DNA from: Ensifer sp. LC163
GTDB taxonomy: Bacteria > Pseudomonadota > Alphaproteobacteria > Rhizobiales > Rhizobiaceae
Assembly (NCBI RefSeq): GCF_001695855.1
Contig: NZ_MBSS01000004.1
Location: 106,398 to 170,397, forward strand
Direction: 5' to 3'
DNA length: 64,000 bases
In this document: positions 8,325 through 17,221 of the stretch, one piece after another
Numbering within the stretch: position 1 is the first letter of the stretch
Layout: each line of letters begins with the position of its first letter
Position numbers and translations under genes: made by a program
Notes under the pieces: generated by a model
What the model was told of the DNA's origin: nothing
What the model saw: only the letters and a program-made list of their open reading frames with translations
Database searches by the model: none

Positions 8325-9731
8325 TCACATATGGATCGGCTTGAAGAAGGTCGACAGCGCCGCTTCCTTGACGGCTTCCGACATGGTCGGGTGCGCGTGG
8401 CAGGTACGGCCGAGATCTTCCGACGAGCCGCCGAATTCCATCAGAACGGCAATCTCGTGGATCATCTCACCGGCGCCGAAGCCGACGATGTGGCCGCCGA
8501 GAACGCGGTCGGTTTCCTTGTCCGCCAGGATCTTGACGAAACCATCGGTCACCAGCATCGCGCGCGCACGGCCGTTTGCCGTGAACGGGAACTTGCCGAC
8601 CTTGTAGGCGACGCCCGCAGCCTTCAGCTCCTCCTCGGTCTTGCCGACGGAGGCGACTTCCGGCTGGGTGTAGACGACGCTCGGGATGACGTCGTAGTTC
8701 ACGTGACCGGCCTGGCCCGCGAGGATTTCCGCAACCGCAACGCCTTCGTCTTCGGCCTTGTGCGCCAGCATCGGGCCGCGCACGACATCGCCGATGGCGT
8801 AGACGCCGACAACGCTCGTCTGGAAGTGATTGTCGATCTCGACGCGGCCCTGCTGGTCCATGACGACGCCGGCTTCGGCAAGGCCAAGGTCGTCCGTGTA
8901 GGGCTTGCGGCCGGTAGCGATCAGAACGACATCGGTATCGAGCGTGACGGCATCACCGCCCTTGACCGGTTCGAACGTCACCTTGGCGCCCTTGCCGTCC
9001 TTGACGACGCCGGTCACCTTGGCGCCGAGCTTGAACTCGATGCCCTGCTTGGCCAGCATGCGTTGGAACTGCTTGGAGACTTCGCCGTCCATGCCGCCGA
9101 GGATCGAATCCAAGTATTCGACCACGGTCACCTTGGCGCCGAGACGAGCCCAGACCGAGCCGAGCTCGAGGCCGATGACGCCGCCGCCGACAACGATCAT
9201 GTTCGCCGGCACCTTTTCGAGCGCGATGCCGCCGGTCGAGGAGATGATCACCTTCTCGTCGATCTCGACCGACACGCCGGGAATGCCGGCAACGTCGGAG
9301 CCGGTGGCGATGACGATGTTCTTCGCCTCCAGAACCTGCTCTTCGCCCTTGTCGTTGGTGACGGAAACCTTGCCTTGGCCGAGCACCTTGCCGGTGCCCT
9401 GGATGCCGTCGATCTTGTTCTTCTTGAACAGGAAGGAAACACCCTCGACGTTGGACTTAACGGTCGCATCCTTGTGCGCCATCATCTTTTCGAGGTTGAG
9501 CTTCGGCGCGCCGACTTCGACGCCGAGCGCGTCCAGGCCGTGGCCGGCCTGGTGGAACATTTCCGAAGCATGCAGCAATGCCTTCGACGGAATGCAGCCG
9601 ATGTTGAGGCAGGTGCCGCCATAGGTGGCGCGCTTTTCAACGACGCCAACCTTCAGGCCGAGCTGTGCCGCCTTGATAGCGCAGACATAGCCGCCGGGGC
9701 CGCTGCCGATAACGATGAGATCATAAGCCAT
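8325..9731 (-). CDS. lpdA: Dihydrolipoamide dehydrogenase (E3)
   Basis: The 468-aa flavoprotein reoxidises dihydrolipoyl groups with NAD+ for 2-oxoglutarate dehydrogenase. It shows an N-terminal FAD-binding GSGPGGYVCA, the redox disulfide GGTCLNIGCIPSK (Cys-x4-Cys), an NAD-binding GGGVIGLELGSVW in the middle, and the C-terminal dimerisation domain with the catalytic His-Glu region HAHPTMSEAV. Rhizobia carry several E3 paralogues; the position downstream of sucAB on the same strand points to the E3 of the 2-oxoglutarate complex. It follows the SDR gene by 24 bases and is probably read through from the upstream genes. Confidence 0.95.
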   Translation of the reverse strand: MAYDLIVIGSGPGGYVCAIKAAQLGLKVGVVEKRATYGGTCLNIGCIPSKALLHASEMFHQAGHGLDALGVEVGAPKLNLEKMMAHKDATVKSNVEGVSFLFKKNKIDGIQGTGKVLGQGKVSVTNDKGEEQVLEAKNIVIATGSDVAGIPGVSVEIDEKVIISSTGGIALEKVPANMIVVGGGVIGLELGSVWARLGAKVTVVEYLDSILGGMDGEVSKQFQRMLAKQGIEFKLGAKVTGVVKDGKGAKVTFEPVKGGDAVTLDTDVVLIATGRKPYTDDLGLAEAGVVMDQQGRVEIDNHFQTSVVGVYAIGDVVRGPMLAHKAEDEGVAVAEILAGQAGHVNYDVIPSVVYTQPEVASVGKTEEELKAAGVAYKVGKFPFTANGRARAMLVTDGFVKILADKETDRVLGGHIVGFGAGEMIHEIAVLMEFGGSSEDLGRTCHAHPTMSEAVKEAALSTFFKPIHM

Positions 9732-9755
9732 TGGATTATCCTTCCTTCAGGACGG

Positions 9756-10508
9756 TTACCGTCCGCCGCTGACATTGAGAATGGCTCCCGTCACGTAAGT
9801 CGCCTTATCGGACAGGAGATAAAGAACCGCATCCGCCACTTCCTCGGCCGTGCCGGGTCGCTGGACGGGGATGGTTGACGCGAGGTCGCGTGCCCGGTCC
9901 GGCAGGCCGCCGGACGCGTGGATTTCGGTGTCGATGATGCCGGGGCGAACCGCGTTGACACGCACGCCCTCGGTCGCGACTTCCCGCGCAAGACCGATGG
10001 TGAACGTGTCGATCGCGCCCTTCGAGGCGGCATAGTCGACATATTGCGCCGGCGAGCCGAGTTCGGCCGCAACCGAAGAAATATTGACGATGACGCCGCC
10101 CCTGCCGCCATGGCGCGTCGACATGCGGCGAACCGCTTCGCCGGCGCACAGGATCGAACCCGTGACGTTGATGCGGAACATGCGCTCGAGCCGCTCGACC
10201 GACATTTCGTCGACGCGTTGGGTCGGGCCGACGATACCGGCATTGTTGACCAGCCCGTCGAGCCGGCCGAAGGCCTTGTCGACTGCCGCAAAGATCGCCT
10301 TGATATCCGCATCGGACCCGACGTCGCCCTTGACCGCGATCGCCGAACCGCCGCCTTGCCGGATCGCGGCAACGACGGCATCGGCCGCCTCGGCGTTCGA
10401 TGCGTAGTTCACGACGACGGACCAGCCAGCCCTGGCGGCGCCAAGGCAGACGGCTGCCCCGATGCCACGGCTGCCGCCGGTGACAAGAACAACAGGCGCT
10501 TCGCTCAT
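9756..10508 (-). CDS. SDR family oxidoreductase
   Basis: The 250-aa classical short-chain dehydrogenase/reductase has the cofactor motif TGGSRGIG at the N terminus, NNAG near residue 90, the catalytic Ser in NISSVAAELGS and YAASKG (Tyr-x3-Lys), ending in the usual GAILNVSGGR. It is closest in style to FabG-like or glucose-dehydrogenase-like enzymes of unknown substrate. The ATG at 10508 overlaps the stop of the upstream secreted-protein gene in an ATGA arrangement, which implies translational coupling. A start nine bases upstream is possible but less likely. Confidence 0.88.
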   Translation of the reverse strand: MSEAPVVLVTGGSRGIGAAVCLGAARAGWSVVVNYASNAEAADAVVAAIRQGGGSAIAVKGDVGSDADIKAIFAAVDKAFGRLDGLVNNAGIVGPTQRVDEMSVERLERMFRINVTGSILCAGEAVRRMSTRHGGRGGVIVNISSVAAELGSPAQYVDYAASKGAIDTFTIGLAREVATEGVRVNAVRPGIIDTEIHASGGLPDRARDLASTIPVQRPGTAEEVADAVLYLLSDKATYVTGAILNVSGGR

Positions 10509-11008
10509 GCGCCGCACCCCTTCAGGGTGAAGGCGTCCCAGCTGTCCGTTTCGGCCTTGCCCTTGCCCCAGGCGCTCGAAGCGCGAAGGGCGGGCCCGAA
10601 GTCGGGCAGCAGGATCTGGTGCGCGGCCGGCGCCGTTTCTTCAGGGATCTCGGCGATCGCGCCCGCCTTGTCGACCGAATAGACGGGGCCCTGCCAGACG
10701 GTGCAGGCGCGAAGCTCTTCGCCGGTCACGTCGCCGGTGGGGCAATTGTGCATGACGATGCCGGTCGCGCGTTCCGGCTCGCCCGAGGGCATGACGACGC
10801 CGTCGAGCAGCAGGCCCGGCTTCAAAACCGCGATCTTGAAATGATTGCTCGTCACCGCGCTTTCCGATCCCACCGGCTCGAAGCGCAGCTCGTACCCCCC
10901 ATCACGGTCGCCGTAGATGGCGCGGGCCTGGCTGCACTCCTGGCCAAACGCCGGCGTGGCAGCCACGGCACCGATTGCAGCAACAAGCAAGGAGCGGGCA
11001 AACACCAT
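10505..11008 (-). CDS. Hypothetical secreted protein
   Basis: The 167-aa protein starts with a signal peptide (MVFARSLLVAAIGAVA, cleavage likely after TPAFGQ), so the mature form is periplasmic. Cys residues at the mature N terminus (QECSQ), in the middle (HNCPT, LRACT) and near the end (LKGCGA) could form disulfides. I do not recognise a family. It starts 2 bases after the LysE-type exporter stop and overlaps the SDR start, so all three are almost certainly one transcript. The longer upstream frame overlaps lysE and is not credible. Confidence 0.72.
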   Translation of the reverse strand: MVFARSLLVAAIGAVAATPAFGQECSQARAIYGDRDGGYELRFEPVGSESAVTSNHFKIAVLKPGLLLDGVVMPSGEPERATGIVMHNCPTGDVTGEELRACTVWQGPVYSVDKAGAIAEIPEETAPAAHQILLPDFGPALRASSAWGKGKAETDSWDAFTLKGCGA

Positions 11009-11010
11009 GA

Positions 11011-11652
11011 TCAGGCGGCCTTCTCGGTCGCAAGCTTCAGTCCGAGCGCGATGAACACCAGGCCGCTGGCGCGGTCGATCCACTTGCTGGCACGGGTGAA
11101 GGCGGCGCGCATGCGCGGCGTGGTCATGAACAAGCTGACGCCGACGAACCACAGGATGAGGCAGGTCGCCATCACGACCCCATAGCCGAACTTGATCATG
11201 ATCGGCGTATGGGCGCCGACGACCGTCGAGAAGATCGACAGGAAGAAGAACACCGGCTTCGGATTGAGCGCATTGGCCGCAAAGCCAAGGCCGAATGCCT
11301 TGACCGCGGACTGGCTTTTTGTCGGCTCGCCGGAAGGTGCCGCGTCGACCGAAATCTCCGTCTGGCCCGCCCGCAGCGCCTTGATCCCGATGTAGATCAG
11401 GTAAGCCACACCGCACCATTTGACGATGTTGAACAGATAGATCGACTGCGAAATGATCAGGCCGAGGCCAAGGATCGTATAGGTGACGTGGAACATCAGC
11501 GAGGTGCCGATGCCGAAGGACGTGATGATCGCCGGACGGCGGCCATGGACGATCGATTGGCGCATCACCATCGCCAGATCGGCGCCGGGCGAAACGATGG
11601 CGAAGGCGAAGATCGCCATCAGTGATGCGAGTTCGAGAAGATATTGACTCAT
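11011..11652 (-). CDS. LysE/RhtB family amino-acid exporter
   Basis: The 213-aa inner-membrane protein has about six hydrophobic helices and the LysE-family N-terminal signature FAIVSPGADLAMVMRQS (helix 1-2 loop), with GLGFAANALNPKPVFFFLS in the middle. Members export amino acids such as lysine, homoserine, threonine or related compounds. Its start overlaps the stop of the VOC gene by 4 bases (ATGA). The cargo cannot be named; the neighbours (VOC, secreted protein, SDR) give no clear substrate. Confidence 0.87.
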   Translation of the reverse strand: MSQYLLELASLMAIFAFAIVSPGADLAMVMRQSIVHGRRPAIITSFGIGTSLMFHVTYTILGLGLIISQSIYLFNIVKWCGVAYLIYIGIKALRAGQTEISVDAAPSGEPTKSQSAVKAFGLGFAANALNPKPVFFFLSIFSTVVGAHTPIMIKFGYGVVMATCLILWFVGVSLFMTTPRMRAAFTRASKWIDRASGLVFIALGLKLATEKAA

Positions 11653-12074
11653 GATTGTGCGACCGGTGCGTTGAAGGCCCAGACGTGGCCGAAGGGATCC
11701 TTGATGCGCGCATAACGCGCCTGCCAGAACGTATCCTGCGGCTCCAGCACTGTCGATGCCCCGGCCGCCATGGCCCTTGCATAGGCCGCATCGACATCGG
11801 CCGCCGCTGGCAGATTTATGTTGATCGCTACGCCGGTGCCGCCGACAGTCAGCGGCGACAGCACGCTGCCGCCAAACTCGGGAAACTCGTCATGCATCAT
11901 GATCTCGCCGCCGAAGAGCGCGAGGTTGGCGTGCATCACGCGTTTGCCGTCTTCCGCCATCTGGTGGAACGTGTTCACCGCACCGAATGCCTTCTCGTAG
12001 AAGGCGATTGCCGCCAACCCGTCGCTGACGCAGATGTGTGCCTGGATAGGTGGTACGTCGGACCCGAATGCCAT
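11649..12074 (-). CDS. VOC family protein (glyoxalase/PhnB-like)
   Basis: The 141-aa protein has the two beta-alpha-beta-beta-beta modules of the vicinal-oxygen-chelate fold. It carries ISVSDG-type N-terminal AHICVSDGLAAIAFYEKAFG and a C-terminal RIKDPFGHVWAFN block, as in the PhnB-like subgroup. Possible metal ligands include His and Glu in these blocks, but activity is unknown. It is the first gene of the overlapping VOC-lysE-secreted-SDR group. A repeat (12091-12197) separates it from the upstream MAPEG gene and may contain or replace its promoter. Confidence 0.8.
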   Translation of the reverse strand: MAFGSDVPPIQAHICVSDGLAAIAFYEKAFGAVNTFHQMAEDGKRVMHANLALFGGEIMMHDEFPEFGGSVLSPLTVGGTGVAININLPAAADVDAAYARAMAAGASTVLEPQDTFWQARYARIKDPFGHVWAFNAPVAQS

Positions 12075-12090
12075 GTCGTGCGCCTCCGTC

Positions 12091-12197
12091 TAGAGCATTT
12101 CCAGGAAAAGTGCGAAGCGGTTTTCCGTCAGGAAATGCGTAAAAACAAATAGATAGAGCGCTTCCAAGACTCCGTGTAAAAACGGAAACGCTCTAGA
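12091..12197. repeat. GGTTTTCCG-core intergenic repeat, copy 2 (longest)
   Basis: Starts TAGAGCATTTCCAGGAAAAG, holds the core GTGCGAAGCGGTTTTCCG and runs through AAAACAAATAGATAGAGCG into a second palindrome that closes with CGCTCTA. The far end includes the TAG stop codon of the MAPEG gene, so the element supplies coding-sequence ends. Confidence 0.8.
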
Positions 12198-12582
12198 CGA
12201 GAATACCTGCCAGCATCAGTATGAGCCCGGCGGCGGAAACCGTCCACACAGCCGAGCGGACCAGCCCCAGACCGCCGATATAGATCGGCAGATAGGCCGC
12301 CCTTGCCCAGAACCAGATCATCGCGCCCCATTGGGTGAGCGCGTCGCTCCGGCCCGAAAACTCGATCACAATGGCGAGCGCAATGAAGACCGGATAGGTC
12401 TCATGGAAATTGCGCAAGGCCCGGGTGGCCCGGCCTGTGAAAATGTTCGGCTCGGGCGCGACATCGCGGTTGGTGTCGGCTTCGATGATCCCGTTCTGCA
12501 GCCGATAGGTCCCCGCCTGCGCCATCACATAGACGAAGGCGAGAATGGCGCTCCAGAGCAGGTAGGTCAGTTCCAGCGACAT
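12193..12582 (-). CDS. MAPEG family membrane protein
   Basis: The 129-aa protein has four hydrophobic helices and the pattern of bacterial MAPEG proteins (relatives of microsomal glutathione transferases): a charged loop after helix 1 followed by RATRALRNFHETYPVF, then helices 2-4. Enzyme activity is not shown by sequence. It lies 81 bases after sucB on the same strand, and its stop codon falls inside a repeat element. Adjacency to the 2-oxoglutarate dehydrogenase genes is probably not functional, but this was not tested. Confidence 0.82.
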   Translation of the reverse strand: MSLELTYLLWSAILAFVYVMAQAGTYRLQNGIIEADTNRDVAPEPNIFTGRATRALRNFHETYPVFIALAIVIEFSGRSDALTQWGAMIWFWARAAYLPIYIGGLGLVRSAVWTVSAAGLILMLAGILV

Positions 12583-12663
12583 CGTACGATCCGGAATGAA
12601 CGGGCCGGAGAAGGAAACGGGGGCTGCGATCGCGCCCCCGCCATTGCCTTGGAGATCGAACCC

Positions 12664-13893
12664 CTAGAGATCGAGAACCAGACGCTCCGGATCCTCGAGG
12701 CTGTCCTTGACGCGCACGAGGAAGGTAACCGCTTCCTTGCCGTCGACCATGCGGTGGTCATAGGACAACGCCAGGTACATCATCGGACGGATGACGATCT
12801 GACCGCCGACCACGACCGGACGGTCCTGGATCTTGTGCATGCCGAGGATGCCCGACTGCGGTGCGTTCAGGATCGGCGAGGACATCAGCGAACCGTAGAC
12901 GCCGCCGTTGGAGATGGTGAAGGTACCGCCCTGCATGTCGGCCATGGAGAGCTGACCGTCACGGGCAAGCTTGCCCAGGCGGCCGATATCCTTCTCGATC
13001 TCGGCGATCGACATCTGGTCGGCATCGCGAACGACCGGCACGACAAGACCCTTGTCGGTGCCGACGGCGACGCCGATGTGGCAGAAGTTCTTGTAGATGA
13101 CGTCGGTGCCGTCGATCTCGGCGTTGACAGCAGGGATTTCCTTCAGCGCGTGGGTAACGGCCTTGGTGAAGAAGCCCATGAAGCCGAGCTTCACGCCATG
13201 CTTCTTCTCGAAGATGTCCTTGTACTTGTTGCGCAGGCTCATGACCGCGCTCATGTCCACCTCGTTGTAGGTGGTGAGCATGGCCGCAGTGTTCTGCGCG
13301 TCCTTGAGGCGACGGGCGATCGTCTGGCGCAGGCGGGTCATCTTGACGCGCTCTTCGCGAACGACGTCCTCGGCCGTCGACGGCGCGCGGGCCTGGACCT
13401 TGACCGGCTCGGAAGCGGCCGGTGCCGAAACGCCCTTGGCGACAGCGGCAAGCACGTCGCCCTTCAAGACCTGGCCACGCTTGCCCGACCCATCGACCTG
13501 ATCGGCCGAGAGGTTGCTTTCGGCAAGCAGTTTGCCGGCGGACGGAGCCGGTGGCATCGACGAGGCAGCCTGCGGCGCTGTAGCAACGGCCGGAGCGGCG
13601 GCAACCGGCTCTGCCTTCTTCTCGGCAGCAGCGGCGGGAGCCGCAGCAGCACCCGAACCGGCAGCAATCTGGCCGAGCAGGGCGCCGAGGCCAACGGTTT
13701 CGCCGGCCTGGACGACGATTTCGGAGAGAACGCCGGCCGAGGGAGCCGGAACTTCGATCGTCACCTTGTCGGTTTCGAGTTCGAGCAGCGGTTCGTCTGC
13801 CTTGATGGCATCGCCGACCTTCTTGAACCAGGTGCCGACGGTCGCTTCACTGACGGACTCGCCAAGGGTGGGAACGCGGATTTCTGTTGCCAT
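12664..13893 (-). CDS. sucB: Dihydrolipoyl succinyltransferase (E2 of 2-oxoglutarate dehydrogenase)
   Basis: The 409-aa E2 transfers the succinyl group from E1 to CoA. The N-terminal lipoyl domain carries the lipoylated Lys in [10 protein letters not shown] (about residue 43). An Ala/Pro-rich linker leads to a peripheral-subunit-binding domain ([20 protein letters not shown]), another linker and the catalytic domain, with the active-site block [14 protein letters not shown] (His-x3-Asp) near the C terminus. It starts 63 bases after sucA. One lipoyl domain is normal for SucB. Confidence 0.96.
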   Translation of the reverse strand: MATEIRVPTLGESVSEATVGTWFKKVGDAIKADEPLLELETDKVTIEVPAPSAGVLSEIVVQAGETVGLGALLGQIAAGSGAAAAPAAAAEKKAEPVAAAPAVATAPQAASSMPPAPSAGKLLAESNLSADQVDGSGKRGQVLKGDVLAAVAKGVSAPAASEPVKVQARAPSTAEDVVREERVKMTRLRQTIARRLKDAQNTAAMLTTYNEVDMSAVMSLRNKYKDIFEKKHGVKLGFMGFFTKAVTHALKEIPAVNAEIDGTDVIYKNFCHIGVAVGTDKGLVVPVVRDADQMSIAEIEKDIGRLGKLARDGQLSMADMQGGTFTISNGGVYGSLMSSPILNAPQSGILGMHKIQDRPVVVGGQIVIRPMMYLALSYDHRMVDGKEAVTFLVRVKDSLEDPERLVLDL

Positions 13894-13956
13894 GATTTTT
13901 GTTCCGTTGATCAGATATCTGTTTCTATCGATTGGCTCGGCGCCAAGGGGGCAGGA

Positions 13957-16953
13957 TCAGCCCCCCAGCGCGTCCTCGAGGAAGGCGGCCAGCTGCGCCA
14001 TGTGCTTCGACATCAGGCCCGTTGCCGGCGAAGCGGCAGCCGGACGGCCGGTGTAGCGCACGCGCTGATACTTTGCGTCGATATGGGCGAGCACCCATTC
14101 CAGGTACGGGTCGATGAACGACCAGGCGCCCATGTTCTTCGGCTCTTCCTGGCACCAGACCATCTCCGCGTTGCGGAAGCGGCTGAGTTCGTTGATCAGC
14201 GCCTTCGCCGGGAACGGATAGAGCTGTTCGACGCGCAGCAGATAGACGTCGTCGATGCCACGCTTTTCGCGCTCTTCGAGCAGATCGTAGTAGACCTTGC
14301 CCGAGCACAGTACGACGCGACGGATCTTCGAATCCTTCTGCAGCTTGATCGGGCCATCCTTGATGACCTCGGCGTCATCCCACAGCAGCCGGTGGAACGA
14401 GCTTTCGCCGGCCATCTCCGACAGGCTCGAAACCGCACGCTTGTGACGCAGCAGCGACTTCGGCGTCATCAGGATCAGCGGCTTGCGGAAGTCGCGCTTC
14501 ACCTGGCGGCGCAGGATATGGAAATAGTTCGCCGGCGTCGTGACGTTGGCGACCTGCATGTTGTCTTCCGCGCAGAGCTGCAGGAAGCGTTCGAGGCGGG
14601 CAGACGAGTGCTCCGGACCCTGACCTTCGTAACCGTGCGGCAGCAGGCAGACGAGGCCCGACATGCGCAGCCACTTGCGTTCACCCGACGAGACGAACTG
14701 GTCGAAGACGACCTGCGCGCCGTTGGCGAAGTCGCCGAACTGGGCTTCCCAGAGCGTCAGCGCGTTCGGGCGGGCCAGCGAGTAGCCGTATTCGAAGCCG
14801 AGCACCGCTTCTTCCGAAAGCATCGAGTTGATGACTTCGTAGCGCGCCTGGGTCGGAGCGAGGTTGGCAAGCGGGATGTAACGGTCTTCGGTCTGCTGAT
14901 CGTAGAGAACCGAGTGACGCTGCGAGAACGTGCCGCGTTCGCAGTCCTGGCCGGACAGGCGGATCTTCGTGCCTTCCGTGACGAGCGTGCCGAACGCGAG
15001 CGCTTCGGCCATCGCCCAGTCGATGCCCTCGCCGGTCGAAACCATGTTGGCGCGGTTTTCCATGAAGCGCTGGATCGTGCGGTGGGCGTTGAAGCCGGCC
15101 GGGATCTCGGCGATCTTGCGGCCGATTTCCTTGAGCTGCTTCATCGGCACGGAGGTCTTGCCGCGACGCTGTTCGTCCTGGTTGTCGGCCGAGCGCAGGC
15201 CCGACCAGACACCATCCAGCCAGTCGGCCTTGTTGGGCTTGTAGGACTGGCCAGCCTCGAACTCCTGCTCGAGATGGGCGCGCCAATCGGCCTTCATCTT
15301 CTCGACTTCGCCTTCGGTGATCAGGCCTTCGGCGATCAGGCGGTCCGAGTAGAGCTGGACGACGGTCTTGTGGGCGCGGATGACCTTGTACATCTTCGGC
15401 TGCGTGAACGCAGGCTCATCGCCTTCGTTGTGGCCGAAGCGGCGGTAGCAGAACATGTCGACCACAACAGGCTTGTGGAACTTCATCCGGAACTCGGTGG
15501 CGATCTTGGCGCCGTAGACGACCGCTTCCGGATCGTCGCCGTTCACGTGGAAGATCGGCGCCTCGATCATCTTGGCCACATCCGACGGATAGGGCGACGA
15601 GCGCGAGAAGGCCGGGTTCGTGGTGAAGCCGATCTGGTTGTTGATGATGAAGTGGACCGTGCCGGCAACGCGGTGACCGCGCAGACCGGAAAGGCCGAGG
15701 ATTTCGGCAATGACGCCCTGACCGGCAAAGGCTGCGTCGCCATGCAGCAGCAGCGGCATGACCTTGGAGCGTTCGCGCAACGGAATGATGTCGCCTTCGA
15801 ACACGGTCGCCATCTGGTCCTGCTTGGCCCGGGCCTTGCCCATGACCACAGGGTTGACGATTTCCAGGTGCGACGGGTTTGCCGTCAGCGACAGGTGAAC
15901 CTTGTTGCCGTCGAATTCGCGGTCGGAGGAAGCGCCGAGGTGGTACTTCACGTCGCCCGAACCTTCGACGTCGTCAGGGGCGTAGGAACCGCCCTTGAAT
16001 TCGTGGAAGATGGCGCGGTGCGGCTTGGCCATGACCTGCGAGAGCACGTTCAGGCGGCCGCGGTGAGCCATGCCGAGAACGATTTCCTTGAGGCCTTCCT
16101 GGCCGCCGCGCTTGATGATCTGCTCGAGCGCCGGGATCAACGATTCGCCGCCGTCGAGACCGAAGCGCTTGGTGCCCTTGTACTTGACGTCGATGAACTG
16201 TTCGAAGCCTTCCGACTCGATCAGCTTCTGCAGGATCGCCTTCTTGCCCTCGGGCGTGAACTCGACACCCTTGTCCGGACCTTCGATGCGTTCCTGAATC
16301 CAGGCCTTCTCTTCCGGGTTGGACATGTGCATGAATTCGACGCCGATCGTCGAGCAGTAGGTCCGCTCGAGGATTTCGACCATTTCGCGAATGCTCGCGT
16401 ATTCGAGGCCGAGCACGTTGTCGATGAAGATCTTGCGGTCAAGATCCTTCTCCTCAAACCCGTAGTTCGAGGGCGAAAGCTCGTTGTAGTCATCGACCGG
16501 GGCAGCAAGGCCGAGCGGATCGAGCTTGGCATGCAGGTGGCCACGAGCACGATAGGCGCGAATCATCATGATGGCGCGAACGGAATCGCGCGTCGCCTGA
16601 AGGATATCTGCGGCGCTCACGGCGGTGCCGGTGACGGCAGCGGCTTCTTCCGCCTTCGCCTTGACCTTCTTTTCGATGACCTTTTCGACCGTGCCCCAGT
16701 CGCCATCGAGCGCAGAGACGAGTTCGCCATTGGCGACGATCGGCCAGTTGGGCTTCTTCCAGGAGGCGCCCTTGGCAGCCTTCACCACATCTTCCGGCTT
16801 GTCGGCGAGCGCCTTGAAGAAGGCCTGCCATTCAGCCGAGACGGACGACGGATCCGTTTCGTAGCGTGCATAGAGCTGCTCGATATAGGCGGCGTTCGCG
16901 CCGTCCAGAAACGATGTGAGCTGGAATTGCTCGTTGGCCTCTTGCCTTGCCAT
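13957..16953 (-). CDS. sucA: 2-oxoglutarate dehydrogenase E1 component
   Basis: The 998-aa thiamine-diphosphate enzyme decarboxylates 2-oxoglutarate and hands the succinyl group to SucB. It begins MARQEANEQ and has the N-terminal E2-contact helix (LDGANAAYIEQLYARYE). The thiamine domain holds GMAHRGRLNVL and HINGDDP-type HVNGDDPEAV, and the C-terminal half carries QFGDFANGAQVV. A 51-codon in-frame extension upstream is rejected: it runs into the RIME-like repeat and has no homology pattern. Length matches rhizobial SucA. The repeat lies between sucD and sucA, so sucAB may have its own promoter there as well as readthrough. Confidence 0.96.
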   Translation of the reverse strand: MARQEANEQFQLTSFLDGANAAYIEQLYARYETDPSSVSAEWQAFFKALADKPEDVVKAAKGASWKKPNWPIVANGELVSALDGDWGTVEKVIEKKVKAKAEEAAAVTGTAVSAADILQATRDSVRAIMMIRAYRARGHLHAKLDPLGLAAPVDDYNELSPSNYGFEEKDLDRKIFIDNVLGLEYASIREMVEILERTYCSTIGVEFMHMSNPEEKAWIQERIEGPDKGVEFTPEGKKAILQKLIESEGFEQFIDVKYKGTKRFGLDGGESLIPALEQIIKRGGQEGLKEIVLGMAHRGRLNVLSQVMAKPHRAIFHEFKGGSYAPDDVEGSGDVKYHLGASSDREFDGNKVHLSLTANPSHLEIVNPVVMGKARAKQDQMATVFEGDIIPLRERSKVMPLLLHGDAAFAGQGVIAEILGLSGLRGHRVAGTVHFIINNQIGFTTNPAFSRSSPYPSDVAKMIEAPIFHVNGDDPEAVVYGAKIATEFRMKFHKPVVVDMFCYRRFGHNEGDEPAFTQPKMYKVIRAHKTVVQLYSDRLIAEGLITEGEVEKMKADWRAHLEQEFEAGQSYKPNKADWLDGVWSGLRSADNQDEQRRGKTSVPMKQLKEIGRKIAEIPAGFNAHRTIQRFMENRANMVSTGEGIDWAMAEALAFGTLVTEGTKIRLSGQDCERGTFSQRHSVLYDQQTEDRYIPLANLAPTQARYEVINSMLSEEAVLGFEYGYSLARPNALTLWEAQFGDFANGAQVVFDQFVSSGERKWLRMSGLVCLLPHGYEGQGPEHSSARLERFLQLCAEDNMQVANVTTPANYFHILRRQVKRDFRKPLILMTPKSLLRHKRAVSSLSEMAGESSFHRLLWDDAEVIKDGPIKLQKDSKIRRVVLCSGKVYYDLLEEREKRGIDDVYLLRVEQLYPFPAKALINELSRFRNAEMVWCQEEPKNMGAWSFIDPYLEWVLAHIDAKYQRVRYTGRPAAASPATGLMSKHMAQLAAFLEDALGG

Positions 16954-17061
16954 GGGTTCTCGCGGACGTTTTGGTCCGCCTCCTGACTTAAGTTGGGATG
17001 CCGGGTTTTCCCGGTCGTTCATCATTACCGGGCACATCCTGTGCGCCCTGCTTGCGTCTTT

Positions 17062-17165
17062 ACGGCGGCACGCATCGAACATGACGCGCAAGGGCCACCG
17101 TAACACCTTCTACTTGCTGCATAATTTTGTCCTTAAATCGATGCCGACCGAAGGAATCATGCGAG
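17062..17165. repeat. RIME-like intergenic mosaic element, copy A
   Basis: About 104 bp in the sucD-sucA gap. The left palindrome contains CATGACGCGCAAGGG, followed by GTAACACCTT and a right palindrome starting TTGCTGCATAATTTTGTCCT. It aligns over its length with copies at 39238 and 58008. The two-palindrome structure matches the Rhizobium-specific intergenic mosaic element RIME1. Confidence 0.85.
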
Positions 17166-17221
17166 CAGTGCGTTCGTCGGGAGCGGCCCGGACGGCCGGC
17201 CCCGACGACGCGAACGTGAGG

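Noticed and set aside
8253..9878. A 541-codon frame antisense to lpdA
   Set aside because: Same shadow effect; lpdA is complete on the other strand.
12331..16986. A 1551-codon open frame antisense to sucA and sucB
   Set aside because: It is the reverse of two confirmed genes. High-GC codon use leaves the antisense frame free of stops; the product has no domain and is dominated by Arg, Asp, Gly and His.
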